From positions 1 through 28,844 of the IMG/VR virus record IMGVR_UViG_3300042691_004832: a stretch of 28,844 nucleotides of DNA; one strand, written 5' to 3'. A program made the position numbers and the translations under genes. Below are positions 28,282 through 28,844 of the stretch, in pieces. Within the stretch, counting starts at the first letter, position 1; the number at the start of each line of letters is the position of its first letter. The notes under the pieces are model-generated. The model was not told where the DNA came from. It ran no database searches and saw only the letters and a program-made list of their open reading frames with translations. Source of the stretch: a virus.

Positions 28282-28439
28282 TGCCCCGGGGATGTCCGTT
28301 TTGCACCATTTGCCTATGTGATTCAATTCACAAAAATAGTTTTTTGCAATGTCCGATTTGTCATACTTACTCGCTAGTAGATGTCAGTGCCCCCTGTTAT
28401 ACTTCCAGTATAGAAAATAAAGAAAGGAGTTCAAAATGA
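28281..28439 (+). CDS. Doubtful 52-residue Cys-rich frame
   Basis: GTG 28281 opens a frame to TGA 28439, overlapping the next ATG as ATGA. The product starts PRGCPFCTICLCDSIHKN and continues SFLQCPICHTYSLVD: two CxxC pairs 15 residues apart and a CLC, a zinc-ribbon look. GAGG lies 11 bases before the GTG. The frame is open further upstream (to GTG 28218), but over a GC-rich repeat patch. It also contains the promoter site at 28382-28403. The Cys pattern and ATGA overlap argue for it, the start and codon use against. Confidence 0.35.
   Translation: MPRGCPFCTICLCDSIHKNSFLQCPICHTYSLVDVSAPCYTSSIENKERSSK
28382..28403 (+). promoter_or_regulatory. TGTCAG-N10-TATACT promoter-like site, copy C
   Basis: TGTCAG at 28382-28387, 10 bases, TATACT at 28398-28403 (preceded by TGT), then TCCAGTATAGAAAATAAAG and the ribosome-binding site GAAAGGAG. 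32 bases before ATG 28436. Confidence 0.65.
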
Positions 28440-28630
28440 ACTTACTAAATAATAACTTCTACAAAGTTCCTAACGGATACTTTCAGATTAGTAATAACAC
28501 TAATCTAAATTGCGACCATAAAGGTTTCGCAGATAAAAAAGGTTTTACTTTCTCTAATGGTAAAACTTCAATAATCAGAACTTGCGAAAGTTGTGGTTCT
28601 GAAAAAAGATTTAGTTCTTACAAAAAATAA
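28436..28630 (+). CDS. 64-residue protein with CxxC motif, unknown function
   Basis: 64 residues from ATG 28436, with AAAGGAG 6 bases upstream. NLLNNNFYKVPNGYFQISNN, LNCDHKGFADKKGFTF, IIRTCESCGSEKRFSSYKK. Asn- and Lys-rich with one CxxC pair near the C-terminus plus Cys26 and His28 as possible further metal ligands. No signal peptide or membrane segment. Own promoter of the TGTCAG type. The gene ends 66 bases before a DnaA-box cluster. Family not recognised. Confidence 0.68.
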   Translation: MNLLNNNFYKVPNGYFQISNNTNLNCDHKGFADKKGFTFSNGKTSIIRTCESCGSEKRFSSYKK

Positions 28631-28649
28631 TAACTAAATAAAAAATTCT

Positions 28650-28669
28650 CTGCTAATAAAAATTAGTAG
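28650..28669. terminator. Hairpin, possible terminator
   Basis: CTGCTAAT, AAAA loop, ATTAGTAG: an 8-bp stem (one G-T). On the minus strand it is followed by AGAATTTTTTATTT, so it fits a leftward terminator. On the plus strand no T-run follows the stem, though it lies 20 bases after the 28436 gene. Confidence 0.45.
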
Positions 28670-28683
28670 AAAATTCCCGGGGG

Positions 28684-28730
28684 CTTTCCACAGGGTTATC
28701 CACAGCCTTAAGATGTGAGGTTTATCACAA
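28684..28730. promoter_or_regulatory. DnaA-box cluster, possible replication origin
   Basis: TTATCCACA at 28696-28704 is a perfect consensus DnaA box. Next to it are CTTTCCACA at 28684-28692 and TTTATCACA at 28721-28729, near-matches in the same direction. They lie in a non-coding, AT-rich stretch (28631-28844). A host DnaA site used for phage replication or for transcription control is possible. Only one box is perfect. Confidence 0.45.
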
Positions 28731-28767
28731 AAAAAGATTTCCGACACGCCCGAAATACAGGGCAAAA

Positions 28768-28789
28768 TGTCAGACCCCCCTGTTAGACT
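28768..28789 (+). promoter_or_regulatory. TGTCAG-N10-TAGACT promoter-like site, copy D
   Basis: TGTCAG at 28768-28773, 10 bases, TAGACT at 28784-28789 (preceded by TGT), then TACAGTATCAAAATT. It points out of the window to the right, so it should serve a gene beyond 28844. Confidence 0.55.
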
Positions 28790-28844
28790 TACAGTATCAA
28801 AATTAAATAGTGCTAAATGAGCCTAGCAAATAAGTCTAGAAATA

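Noticed and set aside
1-28844. tRNA genes, CRISPR arrays, insertion sequences, integrase or attachment sites
   Set aside because: No cloverleaf, no regularly spaced repeats, no transposase or recombinase frame was seen on either strand by eye.

Overview
The window is an AT-rich stretch of a tailed double-stranded DNA phage genome (Caudoviricetes, or a prophage of that kind). It holds a virion structural and lysis module, mostly on the minus strand, followed on the right by a cluster of very small genes. No terminase, major capsid, tape measure, polymerase or integrase is visible, so it is an internal segment. The host cannot be read directly. Near-leaderless gene starts, an XkdF-like protease, a monomeric B12-dependent ribonucleotide reductase and a small CxxC protein of a type I recall from actinophages all point to an actinobacterial host, perhaps a low-GC one. 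That is inference from family knowledge.

Layout, read right to left along the main direction of transcription. At 27.0-28.8 kb lie very small genes (about 30-65 residues), several with CxxC pairs. Five of their promoter-like sites share one layout: TGTCAG, exactly 10 bases, then TAnAnT. At 26.3-26.6 kb is a probable holin. From 26.1 to 8.8 kb runs a long bank of tail-fibre, adhesin and baseplate-like genes. It includes tandem paralogues (three small beta proteins ending in LYGIK or similar, three GDT-motif small beta proteins, fibres sharing C-terminal domains), two glycine-rich adhesins (one with fibronectin III-like repeats), a family 10 (fucosyltransferase-like) glycosyltransferase, and one opposite-strand exported lysozyme-like endolysin at 13.9 kb. 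At 8.6-6.6 kb is a class II ribonucleotide reductase, then a 1191-residue LamG-type adhesin, a conserved small protein, the portal protein, and at the left edge the XkdF-like prohead protease, cut by the window end.

Working together: protease and portal belong to head assembly, the adhesin and fibre bank to host recognition, the glycosyltransferase perhaps to modification of virion or host glycans, the reductase to dNTP supply, and holin plus endolysin to lysis. Fifteen -10 sites on the minus strand, nearly all TGnTATAAT or TGnTATACT, lie in front of structural genes or operons. Several sit only 6-9 bases from the start codon, which predicts leaderless or nearly leaderless mRNAs. A further strong point is an in-frame internal start with the best ribosome-binding site in the window, near the end of the protease gene. 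It probably makes a separate scaffold protein.
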